A DNA stretch of 64,000 nt from NCBI GenBank assembly GCA_900079765.1, contig LT599017.1, positions 1,517,765-1,581,764 on the forward strand, in the 5' to 3' direction. Numbering within the stretch: the first letter of the stretch is position 1; the number at the start of each line of letters is the position of its first letter. This stretch comes from an uncultured Eubacteriales bacterium (GTDB lineage: Bacteria > Bacillota > Clostridia > Oscillospirales > Oscillospiraceae). Below the pieces are notes generated by a model that worked only from the letters and a program-made list of their open reading frames with translations, searched no databases and was not told the origin of the DNA. Position numbers and translations under genes: made by a program. Of the stretch, positions 36,755 to 46,428 are shown piece by piece.

Positions 36755-38582
36755 CCCCAAACAAGCCCTGATTCTCTGCCTGCTTGGGTTAATCCCGGTG
36801 GTATGGGGGGCGCTGCTTGTCGCGCCCTCCATATCCGGCGGGATACCCGGTATCATAAAAGACTTTCCGGTGGCAATAGAAGCTCCGCTTCATATTGTAT
36901 GGTGCGGGGATAGCCTAAGGGCTGTCCTCATTTTTATTGCCGCCTACGTTATGGGAATCGGGATATATCTCTCCACCCGGCGCAATACCCGACCACGGGA
37001 GGAACACGGCAGCGCCAAGTGGGGCGAGGCCGCAGCCGTGAACAAAAAGTACGCGGATAAGCATTTCACCGCTAACAAGATTCTGACCCAAACCGTTCGC
37101 TTCGGGCTGAACGGCAGAAAGCATCGGCGCAACCTCAACACTCTTGTGGTCGGCGGCTCCGGTGCGGGCAAAACGAGATTTTACGCCAAGCCCAATGTGA
37201 TGAACTGCAATACCAGCATGGTGATCCTCGATCCTAAAGGCGAGATTGCACGGGACACAGGGCAGTTACTCATAAACAGCGGCGTGGAGGTCAGGGTGCT
37301 CGACCTCATCAACATGTGGCAGTCACATTGCTACAACCCCTTTGTATATCTTAAAGAGGACAACGATGTGCAAAGGCTGGTGACGAATCTCTTTAAGTCC
37401 ACCACGCCAAAAGGCGCTCAGACCCAAGACCCCTTTTGGGACACGGCAGCCTCCATGCTGCTTCTGGCGCTCATCTTTTATCTGAGATATGAAGCGCCAC
37501 CAGATGAGCAGAACTTCCCGATGGTCATGGAGATGCTGCGGTCGGCTGATGTGCGCGAGGAAGATGAGCAGTATCAATCGCCGCTGGACGAACTCTTTGA
37601 CCGCCTGGAAATGCGCGATCCGGAGCATATCGCACTGAAATACTACCACAATTACCGTTCTGGCTCGGGCAAGACACTCAAATCCATTCAAATCACGCTG
37701 GCGGCGCGGCTTGAGAAGTTTAACTTGGAAAGCCTTGCCGCCCTGACCGTCACGGACGAGCTTGACCTGGCTTCCATTGGCGAGAAAAAGACCGCACTGT
37801 TTATCATCATCCCGGACAATGACAGCAGTTTTAATTTTCTCGCCTCCATTCTCTACACACAGCTCTTTCAGCAGCTTTTTTACAGCGCCGATCATAAGCA
37901 CGGCGGTACACTGCCGGTACACGTTCATTTTCTGATGGACGAGTTTGCCAATGTGAGTCTGCCGGACGATTTTGACAAAATCCTTTCCGTCATGCGCTCA
38001 CGCGGAGTATCGGTCAGCATTATCCTACAAAACCTGGCGCAGCTCAAGGCTTTGTTTGAAAAGCAGTGGGAAAGCATTGTCGGCAACTGCGACGAGTTTC
38101 TATATTTAGGGGGGAACGAGCAAAGCACACATAAGTATGTTTCCGAGCTTCTGGGCAAGGAAACGCTGGATACCACCACACATGGTAAGTCCAGCGGGCG
38201 CAGCGGCAATTACAGCACCAACTACCAAATCACGGGGCGGGAGCTTCTCACCCCGGATGAGGTGCGGATGCTGGATAACCGCTACGCCCTTTTGTTTATC
38301 CGGGGCGAACGCCCTGTGATGGACGAGAAGTTTGACATCCTGCGGCATCCCAATGTAAGCGGCACGACGGACGGCAGGGCCGAGCCTTTCCGTCACGGCG
38401 TCGTCACTCATTCTATTGCCACCCTCACCTTTACTGAGGACATTGACCCGGCAGACGGCCTCCGTCCGGCGGATCTGCCGGAGCCGACAATCCCGGAGGG
38501 CGGGTATGAACTGCTGTCCGAGGACGACCTGGAAGAATTATTAAACTTTAAGGAGGAGCAACCCCATGAAAAAAAGCAATAA
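36741..38582 (+). CDS. virD4: VirD4/TraG-type coupling protein
   Basis: A 613-residue ATPase. Two N-terminal membrane helices (about 9-30 and 55-75) anchor it. Walker A GGSGAGKTR lies at about 136-144, with ILDPKGEIARDTG next to it; Walker B HFLMDEFANV is at about 396-405. It brings the relaxosome to the secretion channel. It overlaps genes on both sides, as expected within the transfer operon. Confidence 0.95.
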   Translation: MKRDSPKQALILCLLGLIPVVWGALLVAPSISGGIPGIIKDFPVAIEAPLHIVWCGDSLRAVLIFIAAYVMGIGIYLSTRRNTRPREEHGSAKWGEAAAVNKKYADKHFTANKILTQTVRFGLNGRKHRRNLNTLVVGGSGAGKTRFYAKPNVMNCNTSMVILDPKGEIARDTGQLLINSGVEVRVLDLINMWQSHCYNPFVYLKEDNDVQRLVTNLFKSTTPKGAQTQDPFWDTAASMLLLALIFYLRYEAPPDEQNFPMVMEMLRSADVREEDEQYQSPLDELFDRLEMRDPEHIALKYYHNYRSGSGKTLKSIQITLAARLEKFNLESLAALTVTDELDLASIGEKKTALFIIIPDNDSSFNFLASILYTQLFQQLFYSADHKHGGTLPVHVHFLMDEFANVSLPDDFDKILSVMRSRGVSVSIILQNLAQLKALFEKQWESIVGNCDEFLYLGGNEQSTHKYVSELLGKETLDTTTHGKSSGRSGNYSTNYQITGRELLTPDEVRMLDNRYALLFIRGERPVMDEKFDILRHPNVSGTTDGRAEPFRHGVVTHSIATLTFTEDIDPADGLRPADLPEPTIPEGGYELLSEDDLEELLNFKEEQPHEKKQ

Positions 38583-38910
38583 ATCAAGTGGCAGGCTGCC
38601 TATGTCGGGCGGCGTAAAAAAGGGCTTTCGCGCCTATGTCGTGACCGTACTGGCATTTGTCCTGCTGCTTTCCCTCTGCACGCCCGCCTTTGCCACGAAC
38701 GATCCCATAACCGTCGTGAATAACCTGAGCGACTTCATCTTCGGCCTGATTCGCGCCATCGGTCTGATTCTGCTCGGCTTCGGCATCGTACAGATCGGCC
38801 TGTCCCTGAAATCCCATGACCCCTCTCAGCGGGCCAACGGTTTCATGACACTCGCGGGTGGAGTTATCATTACATTCGCAAAGGAAATCCTGAACCTTAT
38901 CACGGGCTAA
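38566..38910 (+). CDS. VirB2-like small membrane protein (Maff2/TrbC class)
   Basis: A 114-residue protein with an N-terminal signal-like helix (about 25-43, ending in FAT), then two hydrophobic segments (about 53-75 and 92-110) separated by a charged loop. Position after virD4 and topology match the pilin-like VirB2/Maff2 proteins of Tn1549-type ICEs. AAGGAGGAG precedes the ATG, which overlaps virD4 by 17 bases. Confidence 0.7.
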   Translation: MKKSNKSSGRLPMSGGVKKGFRAYVVTVLAFVLLLSLCTPAFATNDPITVVNNLSDFIFGLIRAIGLILLGFGIVQIGLSLKSHDPSQRANGFMTLAGGVIITFAKEILNLITG

Positions 38911-38936
38911 AACAACATTTTTCGGAGGTAAACACC

Positions 38937-39167
38937 ATGACAGAATTTATTGATAAATGCGAGTGCTATATCCACTCGCTCAAGCAGGGCGAAAGAAATG
39001 TACTTGGCGAGGCCACTATTCTCAAGCGGCTGGGCGACAACGACTACCTGGCCGATTATAACGGCGTGAAGTGCCACGCCATCTTTAATCCCTTTGCGGG
39101 GCGGTACTTCGTGGATGACAAATACGGCGTCACCCCTGATTCTAAGTCGCATGAGCTTGGCCGGTAA
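38937..39167 (+). CDS. Small conserved ICE protein
   Basis: A 76-residue soluble protein (start MTEFIDKCECYIHSLKQGER, end DSKSHELGR) with TTCGGAGG ahead of its ATG. It stands between the VirB2-like and VirB6-like genes. Two Tyr/Asp-rich segments suggest a small beta domain. Function unknown. Confidence 0.65.
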   Translation: MTEFIDKCECYIHSLKQGERNVLGEATILKRLGDNDYLADYNGVKCHAIFNPFAGRYFVDDKYGVTPDSKSHELGR

Positions 39168-39174
39168 AGCAGCG

Positions 39175-39213
39175 CGGGGCAAGTCTTTTCAGGCTTGTCC
39201 CGCTGATTTTTTG
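39175..39213 (+). terminator. Terminator-like hairpin between transfer genes
   Basis: GCGGGGCAAG (39175-39184) pairs with 39195-39204 (one G-U pair) and six T follow at 39208-39213. It lies just before the ribosome site of the VirB6-like gene, so it may reduce expression of the downstream channel genes. Confidence 0.65.
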
Positions 39214-39229
39214 AACAGGGGGTGATTTT

Positions 39230-40072
39230 TTGGCATCGGGCAACTGGATTGTAGACAACTTAAACAACGCGCTGGACACCTGGAATAACAAGCTGGGTGA
39301 GATATGGCACATCCTGACGCAGTCGCCGGACACCTTTAAGGGCGGCGCGGTCTGGAATGTGGTGGTGAATATCCACGGCGCGGTCATGGCCATCGGGCTT
39401 GGGCTTTTGGTGCTGTTCTTTGTGATTGGCGTGATGAAAACGATGGGCAGCTTCGCGGAAATGAAGCGCCCGGAGGTCGCCGTCAAGGTGTTCATCCGCT
39501 TTATTCTGGCAAAGGCGGCGGTCACATACGGACTGGAGCTGATGATGGCGCTGTTTGGCATTGTGCAAGGGCTGATGTCCTCCATCATGGGCGCGTCGGG
39601 CATTGTCCTGGGCGATACACCCGCCATACTGCCCCAGGAGATGGTGGACGCCATTGAGAGCGTCGGCTTCCTTGAGAGCATCCCGCTGTGGGCGGTGACG
39701 CTGATCGGTGGGCTGTTCATCACGGTGCTGTCGTTCATTATGATTATGAGCGTCTATGGGCGGTTTTTCAGACTCTACCTTTACGCGGCTATCGCGCCTG
39801 TACCGCTGGCCGCTTTTGCGGGAGAACCATCGCAGAGCGTGGGCAAGGCGTTCATCAAAAGCTATGGCGCTGTCTGTCTGGAGGGCGCTGTTATTGTACT
39901 GGCCTGCGTTATCTTCTCGGTATTTGCGTCAAGCCCGCCCGTCGTTGACCCAGACGCGGCGGTGGTCACGCAGGTTTGGAGCTATGTGGGCGAGCTGATT
40001 TTCAATATGCTTGTCCTTGTGGGCATGGTCAAAATGGCGGATCGCGTCGTGCGCGAGATGATGGGCCTTTAA
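39230..40072 (+). CDS. VirB6/TrbL-like channel membrane protein
   Basis: A 280-residue protein with six or so hydrophobic segments (about 42-65, 90-125, 145-175, 180-200, 215-235, 250-270). Its position between VirB2-like and PrgI-like genes fits the polytopic inner-membrane channel component. The start is TTG 39230 behind AGGGGGTGA. Confidence 0.8.
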   Translation: MASGNWIVDNLNNALDTWNNKLGEIWHILTQSPDTFKGGAVWNVVVNIHGAVMAIGLGLLVLFFVIGVMKTMGSFAEMKRPEVAVKVFIRFILAKAAVTYGLELMMALFGIVQGLMSSIMGASGIVLGDTPAILPQEMVDAIESVGFLESIPLWAVTLIGGLFITVLSFIMIMSVYGRFFRLYLYAAIAPVPLAAFAGEPSQSVGKAFIKSYGAVCLEGAVIVLACVIFSVFASSPPVVDPDAAVVTQVWSYVGELIFNMLVLVGMVKMADRVVREMMGL

Positions 40073-40100
40073 CAAATATATCGAACAGGAGGATTTCTTC

Positions 40101-40676
40101 ATGTCATATAACAACAAAAAAGCATCCATCGAACCGCAGAGCGCGGAAAAGCTGACCGAGGAGCTGCAAAAATGCGTGGAGTTACAGGAGGTTATGAAGG
40201 GCGTCAATACCCATTGGCGCAAAACCGGCACCTGCATGGGCGCACCCGGCATTACGGACACCCAGGCCGCAAAGCTGGACGAGAAGATCAGAACCTCCTC
40301 ATATTCGTGGGAGCGCCAGCCCTTCCCCAGCTATGACCTGACAAACAACAACAGCCAGATCAAGCGCCTGGAACAAAAACTGTCCGAAGTATCACGCGGC
40401 TTTGCGGGATGGGAATTTGCAGGCGGCTATGCCGAGGCCAATACCGAAATGAATCGCTTGCAGCTTTTCTTTGATGAAAAGCCGGACGAGCAGCAGCGGG
40501 CGGTTCTGAAAGCGGGCGGCTTTAAGTGGGCTCCGTCGCAAGACGCATGGCAGCGTCAACTCACCGACAACGCCATCTATTCGGCGGGGCGCATTGATTT
40601 CATCAAACCTTCGGACGGAAAGACGGTTCGGGAACACCAGCCCAAGCTCCCGGCACGGGACGGCGGCGCACGGTGA
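40101..40676 (+). CDS. Conserved ICE protein of unknown function
   Basis: A 191-residue soluble protein. A helical first half is followed by AGGYAEANTEMNRLQLFFDE and KAGGFKWAPSQDAWQRQLTD, a segment recalling accessory domains of large polyvalent ICE proteins. CAGGAGGAT precedes its ATG. It lies between the VirB6-like and PrgI-like genes. Function unknown. Confidence 0.65.
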   Translation: MSYNNKKASIEPQSAEKLTEELQKCVELQEVMKGVNTHWRKTGTCMGAPGITDTQAAKLDEKIRTSSYSWERQPFPSYDLTNNNSQIKRLEQKLSEVSRGFAGWEFAGGYAEANTEMNRLQLFFDEKPDEQQRAVLKAGGFKWAPSQDAWQRQLTDNAIYSAGRIDFIKPSDGKTVREHQPKLPARDGGAR

Positions 40677-40688
40677 AAGGAGCGGCTT

Positions 40689-41036
40689 ATGGAAGTAAAA
40701 ATTAACCGGGAAATCCGGGACTATACGGAATCCATGTTTTTCGGACTGTCGCTTAGGCAGTTCGTTTTTTCTTTACTGGCCATTTTTATGGCCGTGGGCC
40801 TTTACTTCGCGCTGAAGCAGCGCCTCGGCACAGAAACCGTGTCATGGGTCTGCGTCCTCGGCGCGGCTCCGTTTGCCGCAATGGGTTTCATTAAATATAA
40901 CGGGATGACGGCAGAGCGGTTTTTGCAGGCGTGGGTTTGCTCATCGTTCCTCATACCCAAAAGGCTGATGTTCCGGGCAACCAACATCTATTATGAAGCC
41001 CTAAAACCTGTTTTAGAGGGAGGAAAACGCAGATGA
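40689..41036 (+). CDS. prgI: PrgI family (VirB3-like) protein
   Basis: A 115-residue protein with two membrane helices (about 23-43 and 52-68), starting MEVKINREIRDYTESMFFGL. PrgI proteins link the VirB4 ATPase to the membrane channel. GAAAGGAGCGG precedes the ATG, and the stop overlaps the VirB4 gene by four bases. Confidence 0.85.
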   Translation: MEVKINREIRDYTESMFFGLSLRQFVFSLLAIFMAVGLYFALKQRLGTETVSWVCVLGAAPFAAMGFIKYNGMTAERFLQAWVCSSFLIPKRLMFRATNIYYEALKPVLEGGKRR

Positions 41037-43369
41037 AAACACTCAGCAAGCTATTTCAGCAGGACAGGGAGCGGTTCACCGTTCCCCGTGGCGTCCAGGA
41101 TGTGATACCCATTAAGAGGATATGGGACGACGGCATTTTCATGGTAGGCAACCCCAGCGTGACTAGCGCGGGCAAGTTTTCAAAGACCTTCCGCTTCGAG
41201 GACATCAACTATGCCGTAGCGTCCAAGGAGGACAAGGAAGCCATGTTTCTTGCCTACTCCGAATTACTCAATTCCTTTGACAGCGGCGCGACCTATAAAA
41301 TCACCATCATCGTGAAAAAGCTGGATAAGGAGGAATTCAAGGAATCCATCCTTATCCCCCTAAAGGACGACGCCTTGGATGTGTACCGCACCGAGTACAA
41401 CAAAATTCTGCTCGACGAGGCCACCGGCGCAAACGGTTTTATCCAGATGAAGTACATCACCGTGAGCGTATTCAAAAAGAATATCGAGGAAGCCCGTAGC
41501 TACTTCGCCCGCGTAGGCACGGAATTGGCGGCGCACTTAAACCGCCTGGGTTCCCGCGCCATCGTACTGGACGCCGGGGACAGGCTGCGTATCATCCATG
41601 ACTTTTTCCGACCCGGCGAGGAAAGCAATTTCCGGTGGAGCGCACAGGAGGCCATGCGAAAGGGCCACAGCTTCAAGGACTTTATCTGCCCCGACACCTT
41701 TGAATTTGAAAAAGACCATTTCCAGATGGGCGGCAAGTTTGGACGCGTCGTATTTCTTCGGGACTATGCCAACTTTATCAAAGACAGCATGGTATCAGAG
41801 CTTTGCGATTTTAACCGCAACATGATTTTGAGCCTTGATATTATCCCCATCCCCACCGACGAAGCTGTTCGAGAGGTAGAAAAGCGCGTCCTGGGCGTAG
41901 AAACCAACATCACCAACTGGCAGCGGCGGCAGAACAGCAACAACAACTTTTCGGCGGTCATCCCCTACGACATGGAGCTTCAGCGCAAGGAAAGCAAGGA
42001 GTTTTTGGACGATCTCACCACCCGCGACCAGCGCATGATGGTTGCTGTGCTGACCGTGGTACTCACCGCCGACACCAAGGAGCAGCTTGACAGCGATACG
42101 GAAACCCTGTTTACCATCGGGCGCAAGCACCTCTGCCAGTTCGCCACCCTCAAGCATCAGCAGATGGACGGCCTGAACACCGTTCTGCCTTACGGCGTGA
42201 GGAAGATAGACGCCCTGCGGACGCTGACCACAGAGAGCGTGGCCGTGTTTATCCCGTTCCGTGTGCAGGAGGTATCCGACCGGGGCGGTATTTACTGCGG
42301 TATCAACGCCATATCCCGCAACATGATTCTCTGCAACAAGCGGAACCTGCTCAACGCCAACGGTTTCAGGCTGGGCGTCCCCGGCTCTGGAAAATCCTTT
42401 GGGGCCAAGGAAGAAATCGCCTTTATCGCCATTGCGACGGACGACGATATTTTGGTCTGCGACCCGGAGGGAGAATATGGAATCGTAGAAGCCCTCGGCG
42501 GCGAGGTAATCCGTATCGCGGCGGGAAGCCCCGACCACATCAACGCGATGGATATGGTGGAGGGCTATGGCGACAGCGGGAATCCGATCATTGAGAAATC
42601 CGAATTTATCCTTTCCCTCTTTGAGCAGCTTGACCGAAACCACAGCCTGTCGGTTATCGAGAAAGGCATCATCGACAACTGTGTAAAAAATGTCTATGAG
42701 GATTATCAAAACGGAGGGCCGTTGCCTACTCTCTGCGTATTACAGGAGGAGCTGCGCAAGCACCGTGACAAGGAGGCCGAGGGGCTGGCAAAGTCCCTGG
42801 AGCTTTTCACCAACGGCAGCCTGAATGTTTTTGCCCACCCCACCAACGTCAACACCCAAAACCGCATGGTGGTCTATGACATTCTAAATCTCGGTAGTCA
42901 GCTCAAAACAATGGGCCTCCTTGTCATTACCGACGCCATGATAAACCGCGTGTCGGAAAACTGGAAAAAAGGCAAGCGGACGCACCTGTATATTGATGAG
43001 TTCCATGTCGTTTTCGAGAACAGTTATTCCAGCAACTTTTTTTCTTCTGCATGGCGCAGATTCAGAAAGCGCAACGCCTATCCAACTGGCATTACTCAGA
43101 ATGTGGAGTATTTGCTGGAGTCCGTCACGGCGCGGACAATGCTCAGTAACAGCGAATTTATTGTGATGAACAATCAGTCGGCCTCAGACCGCATCGAGCT
43201 TGCGCGGCTGTTGAACATCTCCGAGCAGCAGCTATCCTACGTTACCAACGCCGAGGCCGGGTGCGGCCTTATGCGGATCGGCAACGCCATCGTCCCCTTT
43301 GTCAACCGCTTCAATACCAATACGGCGCTCTACCGCTTGATGACCACAAAACCCGGAGAAACGTCGTGA
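41033..43369 (+). CDS. virB4: VirB4/TraE-type conjugation ATPase
   Basis: A 778-residue ATPase. The N-terminal half (about 1-400) is the VirB4-specific domain. Walker A is GVPGSGKSFG (about 448-457), followed by ILVCDPEGEY; Walker B is HLYIDEFHVVF (about 652-662). It powers assembly of the channel and substrate transport. It is coupled by overlaps to genes on both sides. Confidence 0.95.
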   Translation: MKTLSKLFQQDRERFTVPRGVQDVIPIKRIWDDGIFMVGNPSVTSAGKFSKTFRFEDINYAVASKEDKEAMFLAYSELLNSFDSGATYKITIIVKKLDKEEFKESILIPLKDDALDVYRTEYNKILLDEATGANGFIQMKYITVSVFKKNIEEARSYFARVGTELAAHLNRLGSRAIVLDAGDRLRIIHDFFRPGEESNFRWSAQEAMRKGHSFKDFICPDTFEFEKDHFQMGGKFGRVVFLRDYANFIKDSMVSELCDFNRNMILSLDIIPIPTDEAVREVEKRVLGVETNITNWQRRQNSNNNFSAVIPYDMELQRKESKEFLDDLTTRDQRMMVAVLTVVLTADTKEQLDSDTETLFTIGRKHLCQFATLKHQQMDGLNTVLPYGVRKIDALRTLTTESVAVFIPFRVQEVSDRGGIYCGINAISRNMILCNKRNLLNANGFRLGVPGSGKSFGAKEEIAFIAIATDDDILVCDPEGEYGIVEALGGEVIRIAAGSPDHINAMDMVEGYGDSGNPIIEKSEFILSLFEQLDRNHSLSVIEKGIIDNCVKNVYEDYQNGGPLPTLCVLQEELRKHRDKEAEGLAKSLELFTNGSLNVFAHPTNVNTQNRMVVYDILNLGSQLKTMGLLVITDAMINRVSENWKKGKRTHLYIDEFHVVFENSYSSNFFSSAWRRFRKRNAYPTGITQNVEYLLESVTARTMLSNSEFIVMNNQSASDRIELARLLNISEQQLSYVTNAEAGCGLMRIGNAIVPFVNRFNTNTALYRLMTTKPGETS

Positions 43370-45270
43370 AAACCATAAAAATGCGGACGGCGGTAAAGGA
43401 CAAAAAAATCCTCGACAAGTCCGCAAATCTGTCGTCGCGTATGAAAGATACAATGGCGCAGACAAAGGAGCGCGCCGAGGAAACCTGTGAGCCGGGCAGT
43501 GATTCCCCCTCCGAGTATGCCGTTCAAAGCATACAGGATAAGGCACAGAGCGCGGTCAGCAAGGCGGCGCACCTCTCAAATCCCCAGGCAAAGGCGCGGG
43601 AGAATATCTCCCGCGCCAAGGGGTATTTTCAGGAGGTCAGGAGCCAACATCCCAAAGAACGGCAGCGTACCGCTGAGCAGGCGCAAAAAACCGCGCATAA
43701 GGCCAAAACGGAAGCTGAAAACCTAAAAAAGACCTCCTTCAAAGCCAAAGAAACGGCGCAGGAAGCGAAATCGGCTGTCAAAGACGCCAAGCAAACATTA
43801 AAGCAGGTTCGGGCTGATGGGTATCAGGCATTACAAAAAATCAGGCAGAATACGGGGCCGACAAGTGCTGTTTTTCCCCCAAGCTATATGAATAAAGGCG
43901 TAAAAGCGCCCCCACCTATCGGCAACACAGCGGAATCGGCGGGAAAATCGGCCAAAGCCGTTAAATCCACAGCAAAGGGCTTCAAGGATACGGCCAAAGG
44001 CACAATTAAGACGGCGAAAAAATCTGTCAAGACCTCTGAGCAAGCCGCAAAGCAGGCTGTGAAAACGGCTCAGCAGGCCGCAAAAACCGCCCATAAAACA
44101 GCGCAGGCATCCGCAAAAGCGGCCAAGACTGCGGAGCGCGCCGCCCGTGCCGCCGTAAAAGCCGCGTCCCGGGCTGCGAAGGCTGCCGCCAGAGGAATTA
44201 CCGCGATGGTAAAAGCCACAATCGCAGCCGCCAAAGGGCTGATTGCCGCTGTTGCGGCAGGCGGTTGGGTGGCTGTGCTGGTGATCGTGATTATTTGCAT
44301 GATTGGCCTGCTTGCCGGCTCTATTTTCGGTATCTTCTTTTCTAACGAACCGAACCCCGATACCGGGCAGACGGTAAGCAGCGTGATGGCCGAGATCGAC
44401 ACGGAGTACACAGGCCGTATTGACAATATCATAGCGTCCAATACCCATGATTATCTGGAGATGTCCGGAGCGCGGGCGAGTTGGAAGGATGTGCTGGTGG
44501 TCTATGCTGTCAGGACGGCGGCAGACCCGGGCAACCCACTGGCGGTGGCTGTGATGGACGATGAAAAGGCGGCAATCCTCCGCTCTGTTTTTTGGGATAT
44601 GAATGCCGTTGACCATTGGACTGAGAGCATAGAGCACTCCGACAGTTATATTGATGACGATGGAACCGAGCAGGCCGACACATGGACGGAGTATATTCTG
44701 CACATCACCGTGTCCCACAAAACGCCGGAGGAAATGGCGGCGCAGTATGGATTTAACGACGAGCAAAGGGAGCTTCTGGACGAATTGCTGAAGCCGGAAT
44801 ATATCAGCCTGTGGAATGCCCTGCTTTACGGTATTTCTGGCACCGGCGACGGGGCCATGATTGAAATCGCCGCTACGCAGATCGGCAATGTCGGCGGGGA
44901 GCCTTACTGGAGCTGGTACGGCTTTGGAAGCCGTGTCGAATGGTGCGCCTGCTTCGTAAGCTGGGTGACCGAGCAATGCGGTTATATTGATGCGGGTATT
45001 CTTCCAAGGTTTGCCTGGTGTCCTTCGGGCGTTCAGTGGTTTGAGGAGAGGGACGAGTGGCAGGACAGCGGCTATACGCCCCGTCCCGGCGACATCATCT
45101 TTTTCGATTGGGAGCAGGACGGCGAGTGCGACCATGTGGGCATCGTTGAGAGCGTGGCTGATGGAAAGGTCAATACGATTGAGGGCAATTCCAGCGATTC
45201 CTGCCGCAGGCGCTCTTATGACCTTGGCAGCGTTGATATTTACGGATATGGAATACCATCGTACAACTAA
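43366..45270 (+). CDS. Membrane-anchored CHAP-domain peptidoglycan hydrolase with Lys/Ala-rich N-terminus
   Basis: A 634-residue protein starting at GTG 43366, overlapping the VirB4 stop by four bases. Residues about 90-290 are extremely rich in Ala and Lys with AKxxxKTA-like repeats. A membrane helix lies at about 297-327, an outer domain at about 340-490, and a CHAP domain at the end with catalytic Cys in EWCACFVSW (about 526) and His in CDHVGIVE (about 590). CHAP enzymes cut peptidoglycan and open the wall for the conjugation channel. A hairpin terminator follows. Confidence 0.85.
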   Translation: MKTIKMRTAVKDKKILDKSANLSSRMKDTMAQTKERAEETCEPGSDSPSEYAVQSIQDKAQSAVSKAAHLSNPQAKARENISRAKGYFQEVRSQHPKERQRTAEQAQKTAHKAKTEAENLKKTSFKAKETAQEAKSAVKDAKQTLKQVRADGYQALQKIRQNTGPTSAVFPPSYMNKGVKAPPPIGNTAESAGKSAKAVKSTAKGFKDTAKGTIKTAKKSVKTSEQAAKQAVKTAQQAAKTAHKTAQASAKAAKTAERAARAAVKAASRAAKAAARGITAMVKATIAAAKGLIAAVAAGGWVAVLVIVIICMIGLLAGSIFGIFFSNEPNPDTGQTVSSVMAEIDTEYTGRIDNIIASNTHDYLEMSGARASWKDVLVVYAVRTAADPGNPLAVAVMDDEKAAILRSVFWDMNAVDHWTESIEHSDSYIDDDGTEQADTWTEYILHITVSHKTPEEMAAQYGFNDEQRELLDELLKPEYISLWNALLYGISGTGDGAMIEIAATQIGNVGGEPYWSWYGFGSRVEWCACFVSWVTEQCGYIDAGILPRFAWCPSGVQWFEERDEWQDSGYTPRPGDIIFFDWEQDGECDHVGIVESVADGKVNTIEGNSSDSCRRRSYDLGSVDIYGYGIPSYN

Positions 45271-45282
45271 AGCGTATTTTAA

Positions 45283-45319
45283 AAACGGCAAGGGAAGATT
45301 TTAACTTCTCTTGCCGTTT
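45283..45319 (+). terminator. Terminator of the transfer operon
   Basis: A 15-bp stem (45283-45297 with 45305-45319, one G-U pair) follows the CHAP gene by 12 bases. The T-tail is weak. Beyond it, 45320-45818 contains no gene but several short hairpins (for example around 45652-45672 and 45773-45790). Confidence 0.75.
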
Positions 45320-45818
45320 CCTACACATATATTTAGTGGCGATCAGTTGTTTTCTCTTTGTGTTTAAGAAAACCATAGACGAAAAAGTTCGGGATAACAA
45401 AACTAACGCAGGCCATATAACTTTTTAATTAATTTGTTCTCGGCGCGTGACACGGTGAAAAAATGGCACTTTGTAAACACCTCGAACTTGGCCCGAAGTT
45501 GCGCGGGGTCTTGTCCAAAAAGTGAGTAAATAAAAAGACACCTATCCTAAAAAAACTCGAACGGTGTCGTATGAAAAATGGACGCAGTAGCCGCCCATTT
45601 TTTGATGTGATTTTTTGAAATTATATTGCCTTAGAACATCAGCTATGCCAAACCGTCACTTTGCAGTGACGGCTCCTCATGAATCCAGGAAAGCGGCTTT
45701 GATTCCAATTTCAAAACCGCTGTTCTGCTACGTATATACCCATCTGGCGCATAATTACTTCGCCGCCACGACAACGGTTTTTTTCCGTTGCTGTGGTGGT
45801 TATCATATTGATTGTTAC

Positions 45819-46205
45819 TTAGTGTCTATCAAAGTATCTAAAAGCTATTGTAAATGTAATTTGGAGCAATAAGAATAATATAATTGCTAAAATAAAACCC
45901 ATAACGTCATGTTTTGAATACAAATACACCCCCAGCGCTGCTATACCTAAGTTTGAGAGTTCCGAAGTAATTGTATAGGCTTTCCCCTTGATGAGAATAT
46001 TTCTTTCATCATCATCCATGATTTTCGCTCGTCCAACTTTGTGAATAAAGTGTTCCAAAAGAAAACTGACCGTTCCACTTCCTATAAGCATAGCCCCTAT
46101 TGCGATAAAAATTTCTGTTGGGAATACCTTTATTAGACTAAGTATCAATAAAATTATGCCAACACCAATTATAATTAAAGAAAAGCATTTTTTACTCTTT
46201 CTCAT
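45819..46205 (-). CDS. Small membrane protein paired with XRE regulator
   Basis: A 128-residue protein with four hydrophobic segments (about 8-25, 32-52, 78-98, 105-123) and a charged DDDERNILI loop between the second and third. AAGGAGG sits eight bases before ATG 46205, and the start overlaps the end of the XRE gene by 14 bases. Similar pairs of a short XRE regulator and a DUF2178-like membrane protein are common in Firmicutes. The region is distinctly AT-rich compared with the transfer genes. Confidence 0.7.
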   Translation of the reverse strand: MRKSKKCFSLIIIGVGIILLILSLIKVFPTEIFIAIGAMLIGSGTVSFLLEHFIHKVGRAKIMDDDERNILIKGKAYTITSELSNLGIAALGVYLYSKHDVMGFILAIILFLLLQITFTIAFRYFDRH

Positions 46206-46428
46206 GGGTTGCCTCCTTAAGGTTAAATAAATCTTCAATTGCTACTCCAAATATTTGCGATAAATTATAAGCAAGTAATACGGATGGATTGTATTGTCCT
46301 TTTTCAAGAGAAATAATTGTTCTCGATGATACTGCCACCAAATCAGCTAATTGCTGTTGAGTTAGTGCCTGTTTTATTCGATAATCTTTAATTTTATTGG
46401 ATAGTAACACCGGCACTTCTTTTTTCAA
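46192..46428 (-). CDS. XRE family transcriptional regulator
   Basis: A 78-residue protein that is almost entirely one helix-turn-helix domain (IKDYRIKQALTQQQLADLVA then SSRTIISLEKGQYNPSV). The start is TTG 46428 behind GAAGGTGAT. It probably represses its own operon with the membrane protein. Confidence 0.85.
   Translation of the reverse strand: MKKEVPVLLSNKIKDYRIKQALTQQQLADLVAVSSRTIISLEKGQYNPSVLLAYNLSQIFGVAIEDLFNLKEATHEKE

Noticed and set aside
43831..45291. Long antisense open frame across the CHAP hydrolase gene
   Set aside because: It mirrors the Lys/Ala-rich repeats of the plus-strand gene, has no ribosome site and no recognisable domain.
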